DNA of 64,000 nt from assembly GCA_963813415.1 (NCBI GenBank), contig CAWEYW010000009.1, positions 930,001-994,000 on the forward strand, given 5' to 3'. Position 1 is the stretch's first letter. Each line of letters opens with the position of its first letter. The notes below the pieces were generated by a model. The model was not told the origin of the DNA, did no database searches, and saw only the letters and a list, made by a program, of their open reading frames with translations. Below, in pieces: positions 43,379 to 52,977 of this stretch. Both the position numbers and the translations under genes were made by a program. The DNA comes from CAIWHR01 sp963813415. Lineage in GTDB: Bacteria; Pseudomonadota; Gammaproteobacteria; Burkholderiales; Casimicrobiaceae.

Positions 43379-44866
43379 ATGCTCGAATCCGCGGAAGTCG
43401 GCCACTGCATCCCGAAGAGCACGTACGAGCGTGACGAGCCGGCGCTGCGCGAAGCGCTGCTGAACGCGCAGTACGACCTCTCCCAGAGTGGGCGCGGGCC
43501 CCTGCTCGTCATCCTGAGCGGCGTGGGTGGCGGCGGCCGCAGCGAGACCGCGCAGATGCTCACGCAGTGGATGGATCCGCGTCACATGCGCGTGGTTGCG
43601 TTCGGTGACGAGGCTCCCGAAGAACGCGTACGCCCCCTCCAGTGGCGCTACTGGCGCGCCCTGCCGCCCACGGGGCGGATCGCGGTCTTCATGGACGCGT
43701 GGTACGGCGACGTGTTGAATTCACGCATCGCGGGGCGCACCACGGCTGCGGAGATGGAAATAGCGCTGCTGGAGATCCGCCAATTCGAGCAGATGCTCGC
43801 CGACGAAGGCGTGGTCCTGCTCAAGTTCTGGATCCATCTGTCGCGCGCCGCACAGAAGACCCGGCTTGCGGCGCTCGAAGCCGATCCACGCACGCGCTGG
43901 CGAGTGCGGCCGGCGGACCGCCGCTTCCAGAAGCGCTATCGGAAAGCGCGCGAGCTGTGCGAGGAGATGCTGCGCGAAACCTCGACCGCGACGGCACCGT
44001 GGTGCGTCGTCGAAGGCACCGACGAGCACTACCGCAATCTGACGATCGGCAAGGTTCTGCTCGAGACCCTGCAACGCACCCTGGCGGCGGGCGCACGGCA
44101 CGCAGCGTCGACGAGCGCGGCTTCGCCCGCCCCGAGCGTGGTCGACAACGTCAAGCTGATTCGCAGCCTCGACCTCGGCCGCAAGCTTGCGGAAAAGGCT
44201 TACGAACGCGAGCTCGCCGACTGCCAGGGCGCCCTCGACAGCCTCACCCGCCACAAGCGGTTCGGCAAGCGCGCGCTGGTGACGGTGTTCGAGGGTATCG
44301 ACGCTGCTGGCAAGGGCGGCGCCATCCGGCGCGTCACCAGCGCACTCGATGCGCGACGCTACGTCATCGTACCGGTGGCGGCGCCTACCGACGAGGAGCG
44401 CGCGCATCCGTACCTGTGGCGCTTCTGGCGGCACGTGCCGCCCCGTGGTGGCATCACCATTTTCGATCGCAGCTGGTATGGCCGCGTGCTCGTCGAACGT
44501 GTCGAGGGTCTGTGCGCCGTCACCGACTGGATGCGCGCGTACGACGAGATCAACCAGTTCGAGGAGCAGCTCTGCGAGGCGGGCGTCATCGTCATCAAGT
44601 TCTGGCTGCAGATCAGTCAGGAAGAGCAGCTGCGCCGCTTCCGCGCCCGCGAGAAGACGTCCTACAAGCGCTTCAAGATCACCCCGGACGACTGGCGCAA
44701 TCGCAAGAAGTGGGGCGCGTACGAGAAAGCCGTCGCCGACATGGTCGATCGCACGAGCACCGAGCTTGCGCCCTGGACCCTCGTCGAGGCCGAGGACAAG
44801 CGCTATGCCCGGGTAAAGGTCGTGCGCACCATCGTCGACCGCCTCACCCGCGCGCTGGAGCAATGA
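43379..44866 (+). CDS. pap: Polyphosphate:AMP phosphotransferase (PPK2 class II)
   Basis: A 495-residue protein with two tandem PPK2 domains, the Pap layout. It uses polyphosphate to turn AMP into ADP. The first domain has a degenerate Walker-type loop (LSGVGGGGRSET) and is probably structural. The second is canonical: FEGIDAAGKGGAIRR, YLWRFWRHVPPRGGITIFDRSWYGRVLVERVEG in outline, with lid residues SQEEQLRRFRAR. Residue numbers for the second domain are about 300-480. Its stop overlaps the yheT start by 4 bp. Confidence 0.92.
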   Translation: MLESAEVGHCIPKSTYERDEPALREALLNAQYDLSQSGRGPLLVILSGVGGGGRSETAQMLTQWMDPRHMRVVAFGDEAPEERVRPLQWRYWRALPPTGRIAVFMDAWYGDVLNSRIAGRTTAAEMEIALLEIRQFEQMLADEGVVLLKFWIHLSRAAQKTRLAALEADPRTRWRVRPADRRFQKRYRKARELCEEMLRETSTATAPWCVVEGTDEHYRNLTIGKVLLETLQRTLAAGARHAASTSAASPAPSVVDNVKLIRSLDLGRKLAEKAYERELADCQGALDSLTRHKRFGKRALVTVFEGIDAAGKGGAIRRVTSALDARRYVIVPVAAPTDEERAHPYLWRFWRHVPPRGGITIFDRSWYGRVLVERVEGLCAVTDWMRAYDEINQFEEQLCEAGVIVIKFWLQISQEEQLRRFRAREKTSYKRFKITPDDWRNRKKWGAYEKAVADMVDRTSTELAPWTLVEAEDKRYARVKVVRTIVDRLTRALEQ

Positions 44867-45858
44867 CCGGCGTCGGCGCCGCGGCGACCTCCGCCTATCG
44901 CGCGCCGCCCTGGCTCCCGGGGGGCCACGCGCAGACGATCTACCCATTCCTGCTGCCTCGCCCGAGCGTGAGCTACCGGCGGGAACGCGTGCACACGGCT
45001 GATGGCGACTTCTGGGACTTCGACTGGCTGGACGGCCCGCGGCCTCCGGGACTCGACGACCCCACGCCGCTCGTCGTCCTGTTCCACGGTCTCGAAGGCG
45101 GCTCGGGTTCGCACTACGCCCGTGCGCTGATGGTCCATCTTGCGGCTCTCGGCTGGCGCGGCGTGGTGCCGCATTTCCGCGGCTGCAGCGGCGAGCTCAA
45201 CCGGACGCCCCGCGCATATCACTCCGGCGACCACGAGGAAATCGCGGCGCTGCTGGCCGCCGTGCGCGAGCGCGCGCCGAACGCCCCGCTGTACGTGATC
45301 GGCGTGTCCCTCGGCGGCAGCGCGCTCCTCAACTGGTTGGGCCGCGAAGGTACCCGCGCGAACGCACAGGTCCGGGCCGCCGCGGCGGTCTCCGCGCCGC
45401 TCGACCTGATGGCCGCGGGCATGGCGATCGACCGCGGCTTCAACCGGATCTATTCGTGGCATTTCCTGGAGACGCTGAAGCCCAAGAGCATGACGATGGC
45501 GCAGCGCTTCCCGGGCATCCTCGACGCGAGTCGCATCCGCAGCGCACGCTCGCTCTATGCGTTCGACGATGTCGTGACGGCGCCGCTCCATGGATTCGCA
45601 GGGACGCAGGACTACTGGTCGCGCGCCTCCAGCAAACCGTGGTTGACCGGGGTGCGGGTACCGACGCTGGTGCTCAACGCACGCAATGACCCGTTCGTGC
45701 CTGCGGCATCGCTGCCCGACGCTGCGATGGTGAGCGGCGATGTCGCGCTGGAACAGCCGGCGAGCGGCGGACACGTCGGGTTCCTGTCGGGGCCATTCCC
45801 CGGTCATTTGCAGTGGCTCCCGGGCCGGTTGCTACAATTCCTCCAGCATGGTGTCTGA
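44863..45858 (+). CDS. yheT: YheT-family alpha/beta hydrolase
   Basis: A 331-residue serine hydrolase. The family opening APPWLPGGHAQTIYPFLL is followed by LFHGLEGGSGSHYARAL (oxyanion region) and the nucleophile elbow GVSLGGSALLNWL. The catalytic Asp lies in LNARNDPFVP and the His in GGHVGFL. Members hydrolyse esters; physiological substrate unknown. ATGA overlap with pap indicates an operon. The longer frame starting inside pap is a shadow. Confidence 0.9.
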   Translation: MTGVGAAATSAYRAPPWLPGGHAQTIYPFLLPRPSVSYRRERVHTADGDFWDFDWLDGPRPPGLDDPTPLVVLFHGLEGGSGSHYARALMVHLAALGWRGVVPHFRGCSGELNRTPRAYHSGDHEEIAALLAAVRERAPNAPLYVIGVSLGGSALLNWLGREGTRANAQVRAAAAVSAPLDLMAAGMAIDRGFNRIYSWHFLETLKPKSMTMAQRFPGILDASRIRSARSLYAFDDVVTAPLHGFAGTQDYWSRASSKPWLTGVRVPTLVLNARNDPFVPAASLPDAAMVSGDVALEQPASGGHVGFLSGPFPGHLQWLPGRLLQFLQHGV

Positions 45859-46017
45859 ACGCCCCGCGCGCGAAGGTTGGCGCGGCGGCCTTCCGCACCA
45901 CGATGACACCTTCCAGCGCAGCGCGCTTGCCGGCGCGCCATTATTGCGCTTCGTTCCATCCCGTCCCCGGGCATGCGTGGCGCGCATGACGCGGGACGAC
46001 TGTCACCGAGCCCACGC

Positions 46018-47400
46018 ATGCCCGACGTCACGCTCCCTCCGGAAATTTTCAAGGCCTACGACATCCGCGGCATTGTCGGCCGCACGCTGACCGCGCCCAT
46101 CGTGCGCACCATCGGCCATGGCATCGGATCGCTCGCGCTGCAGGCCGGGCGCGATACGGTCGTCATCGGCCGCGATGGCCGGTTGTCGGGTCCGGAGCTC
46201 GCCGGCGCGCTGGCGGACGGCATCCGTGCGTCGGGCGCGAACGTCATCGACGTCGGCATGGTCGCGACGCCGATGGCGTACTTCGCCGCGCATCATCTGG
46301 GGACCCAGTGCTGCGTGATGCTCACGGGCAGTCACAATCCACCCGATTACAACGGCCTCAAGATGGTCATCGCCGGCGAAACGCTCTCCGGCGAGGCCAT
46401 CCAGGCCCTGCGCCGGCGCATCGAAGCAGGTGAGCTGCGCCATGGCTCCGGCACGTATCGCACCGAGGATGTGAGCCAGGCGTACATCGATCGCATCGCC
46501 AGCGACATTCACCTCAAGCGGCCGATGCGCATCATCGTCGACTGCGGCAACGGCATCCCCGGCGCGTATGCACCGACACTGTATCGCCGGCTCGGCTGCG
46601 AGGTCACCGAGCTCTATTGCGAGGTCGACGGCACGTTCCCCAACCACCATCCGGATCCCTCGCAGCCGGACAATCTCGTCGAGGTCATCCGCTTGCTCGG
46701 CGAGGGCAACCACGAGCTGGGTCTCGCGTTCGACGGCGATGGCGATCGCCTGGGGGTGGTCACCAAGGATGGCCAGATCATCTATTCGGACCGCCAGCTC
46801 ATGCTGTTCGCCGCCGACATGCTGGCGCGCACGCCGGGCGCCACGGTCATGTATGACGTGAAGTCGACCCGCAAGCTGAAGCCCTGGATCGAGCAGCACG
46901 GCGGCGTGCCGTTCCTGTGGAAGACGGGTCATTCGCTGATCAAGGCGAAGATGAAGGAGATCGGCGCCGGACTCGCCGGCGAGATGAGCGGACACACGTT
47001 CTTCAAGGAACGCTGGTACGGTTTCGACGACGGCCTGTACGCGGGCGCACGGCTGCTCGAGATCCTGTCGGCGCACGCCGACCCCTCCGCCGTGCTCAAC
47101 GGCCTCCCCAACGCGCTCGCCACGCCGGAGCTCACCATCCAGTGCGCCGAGGGCGAGCATCATGCGCTCGTGGCACAGCTCGGCGCGACCGCGCAGTTTC
47201 CCGGCGCGACGGATGTGATCCGCATCGATGGCCTGCGGGTCGAATATCCGGATGGTTTCGGGCTCGCGCGCGGGTCCAACACCACGCCCGTCGTGGTCCT
47301 GCGCTTCGAGGCGGACAATCCGGAGGCGCTCGAGCGCATCAAGGCCGAATTCCGCCGCGTGCTGACGCAGACCAAGCCCGGCATCAACCTGCCGTTCTAG
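46018..47400 (+). CDS. algC: Phosphomannomutase/phosphoglucomutase (AlgC/ManB type)
   Basis: A 460-residue alpha-D-phosphohexomutase, close in length to Pseudomonas AlgC. The phosphoserine loop is MLTGSHNPPDYNGLKM (about residue 105), the magnesium loop is AFDGDGDRLGVV (about residue 240), the sugar-ring loop GEMSGHTFFKERWYGFDDG (about residue 325), and the phosphate loop RGSNTTPVVVLRFEA near the C-terminus. It supplies mannose-1-P or glucose-1-P for exopolysaccharide and LPS. The start at 46018 (MPDVTLPPEIFKAYDIRG) is the usual N-terminus of the family. Confidence 0.9.
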   Translation: MPDVTLPPEIFKAYDIRGIVGRTLTAPIVRTIGHGIGSLALQAGRDTVVIGRDGRLSGPELAGALADGIRASGANVIDVGMVATPMAYFAAHHLGTQCCVMLTGSHNPPDYNGLKMVIAGETLSGEAIQALRRRIEAGELRHGSGTYRTEDVSQAYIDRIASDIHLKRPMRIIVDCGNGIPGAYAPTLYRRLGCEVTELYCEVDGTFPNHHPDPSQPDNLVEVIRLLGEGNHELGLAFDGDGDRLGVVTKDGQIIYSDRQLMLFAADMLARTPGATVMYDVKSTRKLKPWIEQHGGVPFLWKTGHSLIKAKMKEIGAGLAGEMSGHTFFKERWYGFDDGLYAGARLLEILSAHADPSAVLNGLPNALATPELTIQCAEGEHHALVAQLGATAQFPGATDVIRIDGLRVEYPDGFGLARGSNTTPVVVLRFEADNPEALERIKAEFRRVLTQTKPGINLPF

Positions 47401-47419
47401 CGGTGAAGCCTCAGCACGC

Positions 47420-47837
47420 GTGATCACGCTCGCCGACGTCGAGGCCGCCCGCGAGCGCATCGCCGGCGGCGTATATCTGTCGCCGTGCGTGGAGTCGATC
47501 CCGCTGTCGGAGCTGACGGGCGCCCACATCTACCGCAAGCTCGATTACCTGCAGCGCACCGGGAGCTTCAAGGAGCGCGGTGCGCGCAACGCCCTGCTCC
47601 TGCTCACCCCCGAGCAGCGTCGCCGTGTCGATCAGCGATCGCCCGGGCGGGCTCGCCCGGCTCGCGGAAGTGATTGCCGGGACCGGCGCCAGCATCAAGG
47701 AAATCGTTCACGATCGCGCATTCTCCGGTCCCGATCTCTCGGCCGTGCGCGTCGGCGTGGTGGAGACGACCGGACACGATCACGTGCACCGGCTGATGCA
47801 TGCGATGGCCAAGAACCGGATCAAGGTGGTCGCGTAG
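47420..47837 (+). pseudogene. Threonine deaminase/dehydratase with catalytic core deleted
   Basis: The first ~67 codons (VITLADVEAARERIAG ... TGSFKERGARNALLLLTPEQ) are the N-terminus of a threonine ammonia-lyase, with the PLP lysine in GSFKERGA. The frame then jumps, around 47618-47626, to a different frame holding only the C-terminal ACT-type regulatory region: VSISDRPGGLARLAEVIAG to HAMAKNRIKVVA, stop at 47837. About 260 residues of the catalytic domain are missing and the join is out of frame. Both remaining ends are well preserved, so the deletion looks recent. It can make no active enzyme. Confidence 0.85.
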
Positions 47838-47868
47838 CCCGCGCCACGTACAAGCCCAGGGAGCAGCC

Positions 47869-48837
47869 ATGACCGAGCAGCAATCGTCCTTGAAGGTGGC
47901 CGTGGTCCAGGCCGGAAGCGTTCCCTTCGATACTGATGCATGCATCGACAAGGCGGTGCGCCTCATCGGCGAGGCGGCCGCGACGGGCGCCAAGCTGATC
48001 GTGTTTCCGGAGGCGTTCATCACCGGGTATCCCAAGGGCCTCGATTACGGTCTCGTCATCGGCGCGCGCGATCCGCGGGGCCGGGAGGAGTTTCGCCTTT
48101 ATCTCGACGCTGCCATCGAGGTGCCCGGAGCGCAAACGCAACGCCTCGGCGATGCCGCGGCCAGTTGCGGGGTGTACGTCGTCATGGGCATCATCGAGCG
48201 CGAGCACGGCACGTGCTATTGCACCGTGCTGTTCTTCGGGCCCGACGGTGCGCTGCTCGGCAAGCACCGCAAGCTCATGCCGACGGCGCTGGAGCGCATG
48301 ATCTGGGGGTTCGGCGACGGCTCCACGCTGACGGCCGTGGACAGTCCGTGGGGCCGCATCGGTTCGGTCATCTGCTGGGAGAACTACATGCCCATGCTGC
48401 GGATGGCCATGTACGCCAAGAATGTGGCGCTCTACTGCGCCCCCACTGCCGATGACCGCGACACCTGGCTGCCGACGATGCGGCACGTCGCCCTGGAAGG
48501 TCGCTGCTTCGTCCTGACTGCGTGCCAATTCCTGCGCAAGCGCGATTTCCCCGACGGCGTGCGGGTATCGCTCGGCGATGCCCCGGATGCCGTGTTGATG
48601 CGCGGCGGCAGCGCCATCATCAGCCCCCTGGGCAAGGTGCTTGCCGGACCGCATTTCGACGGCGAGACGATCCTCACGGCGACGCTCGACCTGCACGACA
48701 TCGGCCGCGGCAAGTTCGACTTCGACGTGGTCGGCCACTATAGCCGGCCGGACGTCTTCCAGTTGATGGTGAATGAAGCACCGATGGCAGCGGTCGTCGC
48801 CACCAAGGGTGCTGGTGATCGTTCCGGACCGGGCTGA
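47869..48837 (+). CDS. Nitrilase-superfamily carbon-nitrogen hydrolase
   Basis: A 322-residue protein of the nitrilase branch. The catalytic triad is readable: Glu in FPEAFITGYPKG (about residue 47), Lys in GKHRKLMPT (about residue 134) and Cys in VICWENYMPML (about residue 168). The CWEN context is typical of true nitrilases and cyanide hydratases rather than amidases, so conversion of a nitrile to an acid is likely. The aromatic or aliphatic substrate is unknown. The start at 47869 fits the family N-terminus KVAVVQAGSV. It follows the broken threonine deaminase and converges on the patatin gene. Confidence 0.88.
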   Translation: MTEQQSSLKVAVVQAGSVPFDTDACIDKAVRLIGEAAATGAKLIVFPEAFITGYPKGLDYGLVIGARDPRGREEFRLYLDAAIEVPGAQTQRLGDAAASCGVYVVMGIIEREHGTCYCTVLFFGPDGALLGKHRKLMPTALERMIWGFGDGSTLTAVDSPWGRIGSVICWENYMPMLRMAMYAKNVALYCAPTADDRDTWLPTMRHVALEGRCFVLTACQFLRKRDFPDGVRVSLGDAPDAVLMRGGSAIISPLGKVLAGPHFDGETILTATLDLHDIGRGKFDFDVVGHYSRPDVFQLMVNEAPMAAVVATKGAGDRSGPG

Positions 48838-48852
48838 TCCCGCACTGCGTGG

Positions 48853-50076
48853 TCAGGCCGCGGCTCGCTCGGCGACGACCAGCGGAAACGCGGGGACGAC
48901 GGCGGCCAGCGGCCGCGGCTGTACCCGCGATCCATCGAGATCGAGGAACGCGGCAATCTCGTCGCGCCGCGCCATCGTGTCGTCGTAGCCAAGGCGCATC
49001 AGCGCGCGGCAGAACGGGCGCTCGAACAGCACGTAACTCGCGAGATTGCTGCCGCTGCGGCGTGTCGCGCCGATCCCGCGCAGGAAATAGCGCACGGTGC
49101 GGGGCAAGGCGTGCAGGTGCCGGGTGGTGATCCGGTCGAACGCCTCGCTCGGCGACAGCACCAGGCAGTCGACGTGCTTCAGCTCCAAGCCGTCGACAGG
49201 GGCGTGGGATCGAATACGGGCCAGCGCACGGTTGGTGCGATCCAGCCGCTCGAGGTCGGCTTCGAGACCGTCGGTGAAGATGCTGTTCAGCGCGTGCCCG
49301 GCAATCTGGGCCACGGACGGGTAGCCGCGACTGCGCACCAGCTCGTTGGTGGAGCGGCGGCTGACGGAGATCACCAGCACGCGCTCCGCACCGAGATGCA
49401 GCGCGGGGCTGAGCGGCGCGATCTGGCGCATCGAGCCGTCACCGAAGTATTCATCGCCGATGCGCATCGGCGGGAACATGAACGGGATCGCGGCCGACGC
49501 CATCAGGTGCTCGAGGCCGATGGTCGCCGGCGTGCCGATGCGACGCGCACGCTGCCAGGCTTCGAGGTCTGGATGGCCCTGGAAGAACGAGATCGAATGG
49601 CCCGAGCTGTAGCCGGAGGCCGTGATGGCGAGGGCACGCAACGCGCCGCTGTCGATCGAGCGCTGGATGCCCTGCAGATCGAGATGGCGCGCGAGCAGCT
49701 GGCCGAGCGGCGCATTGTCGAGCAGCGACACGGGGTTGCGCCCGAGCCCACCCGCGCCGAGCGCGAGCAGCCAGCGGGCGGCGCAGCGCGCCATGCCCAC
49801 CAGGTCCGCGCGATAGACATGCCCGGCATGGAAGTCCTTCCACACCCCGACCAGTCGCCGGACGGCACCGCGGAAATCGTCCGCATCGGTCGCGATCGCC
49901 GCGGCATTCACTGCGCCGGCCGAGGTGCCGCAGACGATGGCAAACGGACTGCGGCTCCGCTTCGGCGTCATCTCGGCGATCGCGCGCAGCACCCCGACCT
50001 GATAGGCAGCGCGCGCCCCGCCGCCCGTCAGGACGAGCGCGGTTCGCGCCTGTTGCGGATGCTCGACAGCGGCCAT
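48853..50076 (-). CDS. Patatin-like phospholipase
   Basis: A 407-residue protein of the patatin fold. It has the oxyanion loop LTGGGARAAYQVGVL (residues ~16-30), the nucleophile elbow GTSAGAVNAAA, and the dyad aspartate in YFGDGSMRQIAPLSPA. The long C-terminal part after residue ~290 is Arg-rich and less conserved. Members are lipid acyl hydrolases acting at membranes. No lipid-modification genes adjoin it, and no signal peptide is visible. Confidence 0.88.
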   Translation of the reverse strand: MAAVEHPQQARTALVLTGGGARAAYQVGVLRAIAEMTPKRSRSPFAIVCGTSAGAVNAAAIATDADDFRGAVRRLVGVWKDFHAGHVYRADLVGMARCAARWLLALGAGGLGRNPVSLLDNAPLGQLLARHLDLQGIQRSIDSGALRALAITASGYSSGHSISFFQGHPDLEAWQRARRIGTPATIGLEHLMASAAIPFMFPPMRIGDEYFGDGSMRQIAPLSPALHLGAERVLVISVSRRSTNELVRSRGYPSVAQIAGHALNSIFTDGLEADLERLDRTNRALARIRSHAPVDGLELKHVDCLVLSPSEAFDRITTRHLHALPRTVRYFLRGIGATRRSGSNLASYVLFERPFCRALMRLGYDDTMARRDEIAAFLDLDGSRVQPRPLAAVVPAFPLVVAERAAA

Positions 50077-50228
50077 GCGCCGTCTCCATCGCGGATCTCG
50101 ATGGATGGGTTATCGGCAGCTACCGCCCGCAACCTGAGCCCGGCGTCCGTGAGCGCGCCAATGCCGCGAGGCCGGCGCCGGGGCCGATCGGCGCGAGGAC
50201 CCCGGAGCGCAGGGCCTGGCGCGATCTC

Positions 50229-51740
50229 TCAGAGCATCAGGTCGCCGAATTTCTCCCGCGCTTCGCGCAGGTCATCCGGGCTCAGCCGGTTCACCTTCGG
50301 GAAGCGATCGCGCCAGTGGAAGGGCCGGCAGGCATCGATGATCGCCCGCGAGTTGGTGAAGTTGCCCTTCGCGCGATCGTCGGGATCGAGGCGCGGATCG
50401 AGCGGCGTGCTCCAGGCCCCCTTGATGATGTCGATCGAGGTCGCCGGATCCGAGCGGGTCGCCATCGCCCACATGAGCTCTTCCAGGTTCGACACATCGA
50501 CGTCATCGTCGACGACCACGACGTACTTGCCGGCGTACGCGCCGACGTGACACATCGCTGCGATGTGCCCCGCCTGCTTCACGTGTCCCGGGTAGCGCTG
50601 GCGGATCGCCACTCCGAGGAGCATGCGCGCCCCGCCCGCCTCGTGCGCCCACACCGCGCTCACATCCGGGATGCCCGCCTTCTCGATCTCCTGGCGCAGG
50701 AGCGCGGAACGGGTCACCGCGCGATAACGCGCCATCTCGTCCGGCGGACACAACGGCGGACAGCCGAGAATGATCGGGTTGTTGCGGTAATAGATGGCCT
50801 TGATGTCCAGTACCGGCTCGTCGCGCACGTCGCTGGCGTAATAGCCGGTCCACTCGCCGAACGGCCCTTCCTTGCGCCGCTTGCCCGGATGCACGTAGCC
50901 CTCGAGCACGATTTCCGCGTTGGCGGGAATCGGCAGGCCCGTGACCTTGCCGCGCACGACCTGCACCGGCTTGCCGCGCAAGGCGCCGACCATGTCGTAC
51001 TCGCACACGCCATAGGGCACTTCGCTGCACGCCATCAGGAACGTCAGCGGATCGCCGCCGAGCACGATCGCCGTGGGCATCGGCTCCCCGCGCGCCTCGT
51101 ACTTGTCGCGATGGACACGGCCATGCTTGCCGGGCGAGATGTAGAACCCGACCGTGTTGCGGTCGTGCAGCATCACCCGATAGGTGCCGCAATTGACCCA
51201 TCCTTCGTCGGGATCACGCGTGACATTGAAGCTGCCGGTGCCGATGTAGCGCCCGCCGTCATGGTCGTGCCAGAGCGGGACCGGGAACGCCGTGGCGTCG
51301 ATGTCGTCGCCCATCATGACGTTCTCGAAAATCGGACCGTCGTCGACTTCCTGGTGCGGCACGATCTTCATGTCGCGCAGGTAATGGTCGAGGAACGCGC
51401 GCGAGAGCTCGAGCTTGTCGTAGGTGAGCGGGAAGCCCAGGGTCATGTTCTTCCGCCGGCCGCCGAAGAAATTGACCAGCACCCGGTGTCCCTTCGGGAA
51501 CCCGGGCACTTCGTCGAATACCAGGCACGGCGCGGCATCCGAGTGCATGACGAGATCGGCGGCCATGCCGATCTCCTTCTGCCACGACGCGCCCTTCACG
51601 ACCCGGACCTCGCCGAGCTTCTCGGCCGCGGCGATCCAGCCGCGCAGATCGTCGTAGGCAACCTTGAAGTCGGCGGCCTCGACGGCGGGCGACGCGTCCA
51701 GCGCCACCTTGCCGATCACGTTGCTCATCGTATCGTTCAT
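50229..51740 (-). CDS. UbiD-family prenylated-FMN decarboxylase (paralogue B)
   Basis: A 503-residue UbiD-family reversible decarboxylase needing prenylated FMN. It keeps the metal/cofactor residues of the family: NCGTYR (Asn and catalytic Arg), His in SPGKHGRVH 18 residues later, Glu in YGVCEYDMVGAL, and the two catalytic glutamates in EGPFGEWTGYY. The set matches the R173/E277/E282 triad of fungal Fdc1, so this paralogue should be catalytically competent. Start at the ATG at 51740 (MNDTMSNVIG). It is the last gene of the UbiX/UbiD/CoA-transferase unit, 16 bp behind a CoA transferase gene. Confidence 0.9.
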   Translation of the reverse strand: MNDTMSNVIGKVALDASPAVEAADFKVAYDDLRGWIAAAEKLGEVRVVKGASWQKEIGMAADLVMHSDAAPCLVFDEVPGFPKGHRVLVNFFGGRRKNMTLGFPLTYDKLELSRAFLDHYLRDMKIVPHQEVDDGPIFENVMMGDDIDATAFPVPLWHDHDGGRYIGTGSFNVTRDPDEGWVNCGTYRVMLHDRNTVGFYISPGKHGRVHRDKYEARGEPMPTAIVLGGDPLTFLMACSEVPYGVCEYDMVGALRGKPVQVVRGKVTGLPIPANAEIVLEGYVHPGKRRKEGPFGEWTGYYASDVRDEPVLDIKAIYYRNNPIILGCPPLCPPDEMARYRAVTRSALLRQEIEKAGIPDVSAVWAHEAGGARMLLGVAIRQRYPGHVKQAGHIAAMCHVGAYAGKYVVVVDDDVDVSNLEELMWAMATRSDPATSIDIIKGAWSTPLDPRLDPDDRAKGNFTNSRAIIDACRPFHWRDRFPKVNRLSPDDLREAREKFGDLML

Positions 51741-51756
51741 CGCTTCTTCTCCAGGC

Positions 51757-52977
51757 TCATTCGAACGCGTGCGCTGCACGGGCGGCAGCGTGCTCTTCTT
51801 CCGTAAGGCCGATGAAATTGCGGAACACGGTCTCGTTGTCGGCGCCCAGGCGCGGTCCCGCCGCCGTGATGTCGCCGGGGGTTGCCTCGAGATCGAAGGC
51901 AGGAAACTGGTAGACCTGATCGCCGATCACCGGATGCCGGCGCCGCCGCCACGTATGCCGCTGCACGAGCTGCGGATCGGTCAGCAGGTCCGCCACCGTG
52001 TTGACGCGATGGGCATGCACGCCGGCGTGCTGCAGGGTGGCCGCCACCTCCTCCGCCGCGCGCGTGCTGCACCACTCGCCGATGATCGCATCGAGCGCGG
52101 CCGCGTGCTGTCGCCGCGCGGCGAGGGTCGCGTAGCATGGGTCGCGCGCGAGGTCGTCCCGGTGCATGGCGTCCGCAAGGCGCGTGAACTCGGTATCGGA
52201 CCAGCAGGACAACGCGACCCAACCGTCGCCGCGGCAGCGGTAGGCGTCGTGCGGCGCGGCCTCGGGGCTCTGGTTGCCGGCACGGGTCGTGTCGGTTCCA
52301 TTCATGTGATAGTCGAGCATGGCGTCGGCGATGAACAGCAACCCGGTTTCGTATTGGGCGACATCGATCCACGTGCCCTCGCCGGTCGTACGTCTGCGGA
52401 GGAGCGCGGCGAGCACCGCCGACACGCTCATCGTGGAGGCGACGAAATCGATGTAGGGCCCGTAAAGCAGCGTCGGTGGCCCGTCTGCCGCACCGGTGAG
52501 CCCGCAGAACCCCGCCAACGCGGAGAGCTGGGAGCCGAAGCCCGGCGTTTGCGCGCGCGGGCCGGTCTGGCCCATGTTGCAGCTGGAGAGCAGGATGACT
52601 CCGGGATTCAGGGTGCGCATGGCCGCGTAGGAAAGCCCGAGCCGCGCCAGCACGCCGGGACGCATGTTCTCGACCACGACGTCGCACCAGGTCACCAACC
52701 GGCGCGCAAGCTCGAGCGCCGTGTCGTTCTTGAGGTCGAGGGTGACCCCGTACTTCGAATCGTTGAAATACGTGAAGCAGCCCCCGCGATCGACCCCCGG
52801 AATGCCGTCCTTGAATGGCGGGTACTCGAGGCGGAACCCGTCGGGCCGTTGCTTCGACTCGACGTGCACCACGATCGCGCCGAAGTTGGCGAGTACCTTG
52901 CCGACGTGCGGGCCCGCCGCGTAGCTCGCGAACTCCACGACCTTGACGCCGGCCAGTGCCTGCGCGATGGTCGTCAT
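51757..52977 (-). CDS. CaiB/BaiF class III CoA transferase (second of a pair)
   Basis: A 406-residue class III (CaiB/BaiF/Frc) CoA transferase. It opens with VKVVEFASYAAGPHVGKVLANFGA, and the catalytic aspartate that forms the acyl anhydride sits in GTWIDVAQYETG (about residue 180). The C-terminal region is standard. These enzymes move CoA from succinyl-CoA or another thioester to an acid. Its ATG overlaps the stop of the other transferase by 4 bp; such pairs often form two-subunit enzymes, for instance succinyl-CoA:phthalate CoA transferase. Confidence 0.88.
   Translation of the reverse strand: MTTIAQALAGVKVVEFASYAAGPHVGKVLANFGAIVVHVESKQRPDGFRLEYPPFKDGIPGVDRGGCFTYFNDSKYGVTLDLKNDTALELARRLVTWCDVVVENMRPGVLARLGLSYAAMRTLNPGVILLSSCNMGQTGPRAQTPGFGSQLSALAGFCGLTGAADGPPTLLYGPYIDFVASTMSVSAVLAALLRRRTTGEGTWIDVAQYETGLLFIADAMLDYHMNGTDTTRAGNQSPEAAPHDAYRCRGDGWVALSCWSDTEFTRLADAMHRDDLARDPCYATLAARRQHAAALDAIIGEWCSTRAAEEVAATLQHAGVHAHRVNTVADLLTDPQLVQRHTWRRRRHPVIGDQVYQFPAFDLEATPGDITAAGPRLGADNETVFRNFIGLTEEEHAAARAAHAFE

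Noticed and set aside
42086..43585. 499-codon open frame on the - strand, opposite aroG
   Set aside because: aroG motifs are unmistakable on the + strand; the antisense text has no recognisable fold.
43642..44862. In-frame extension of yheT back through pap
   Set aside because: Arginine-rich shadow of pap; the ATG at 44863 overlaps the pap stop and gives the family N-terminus.
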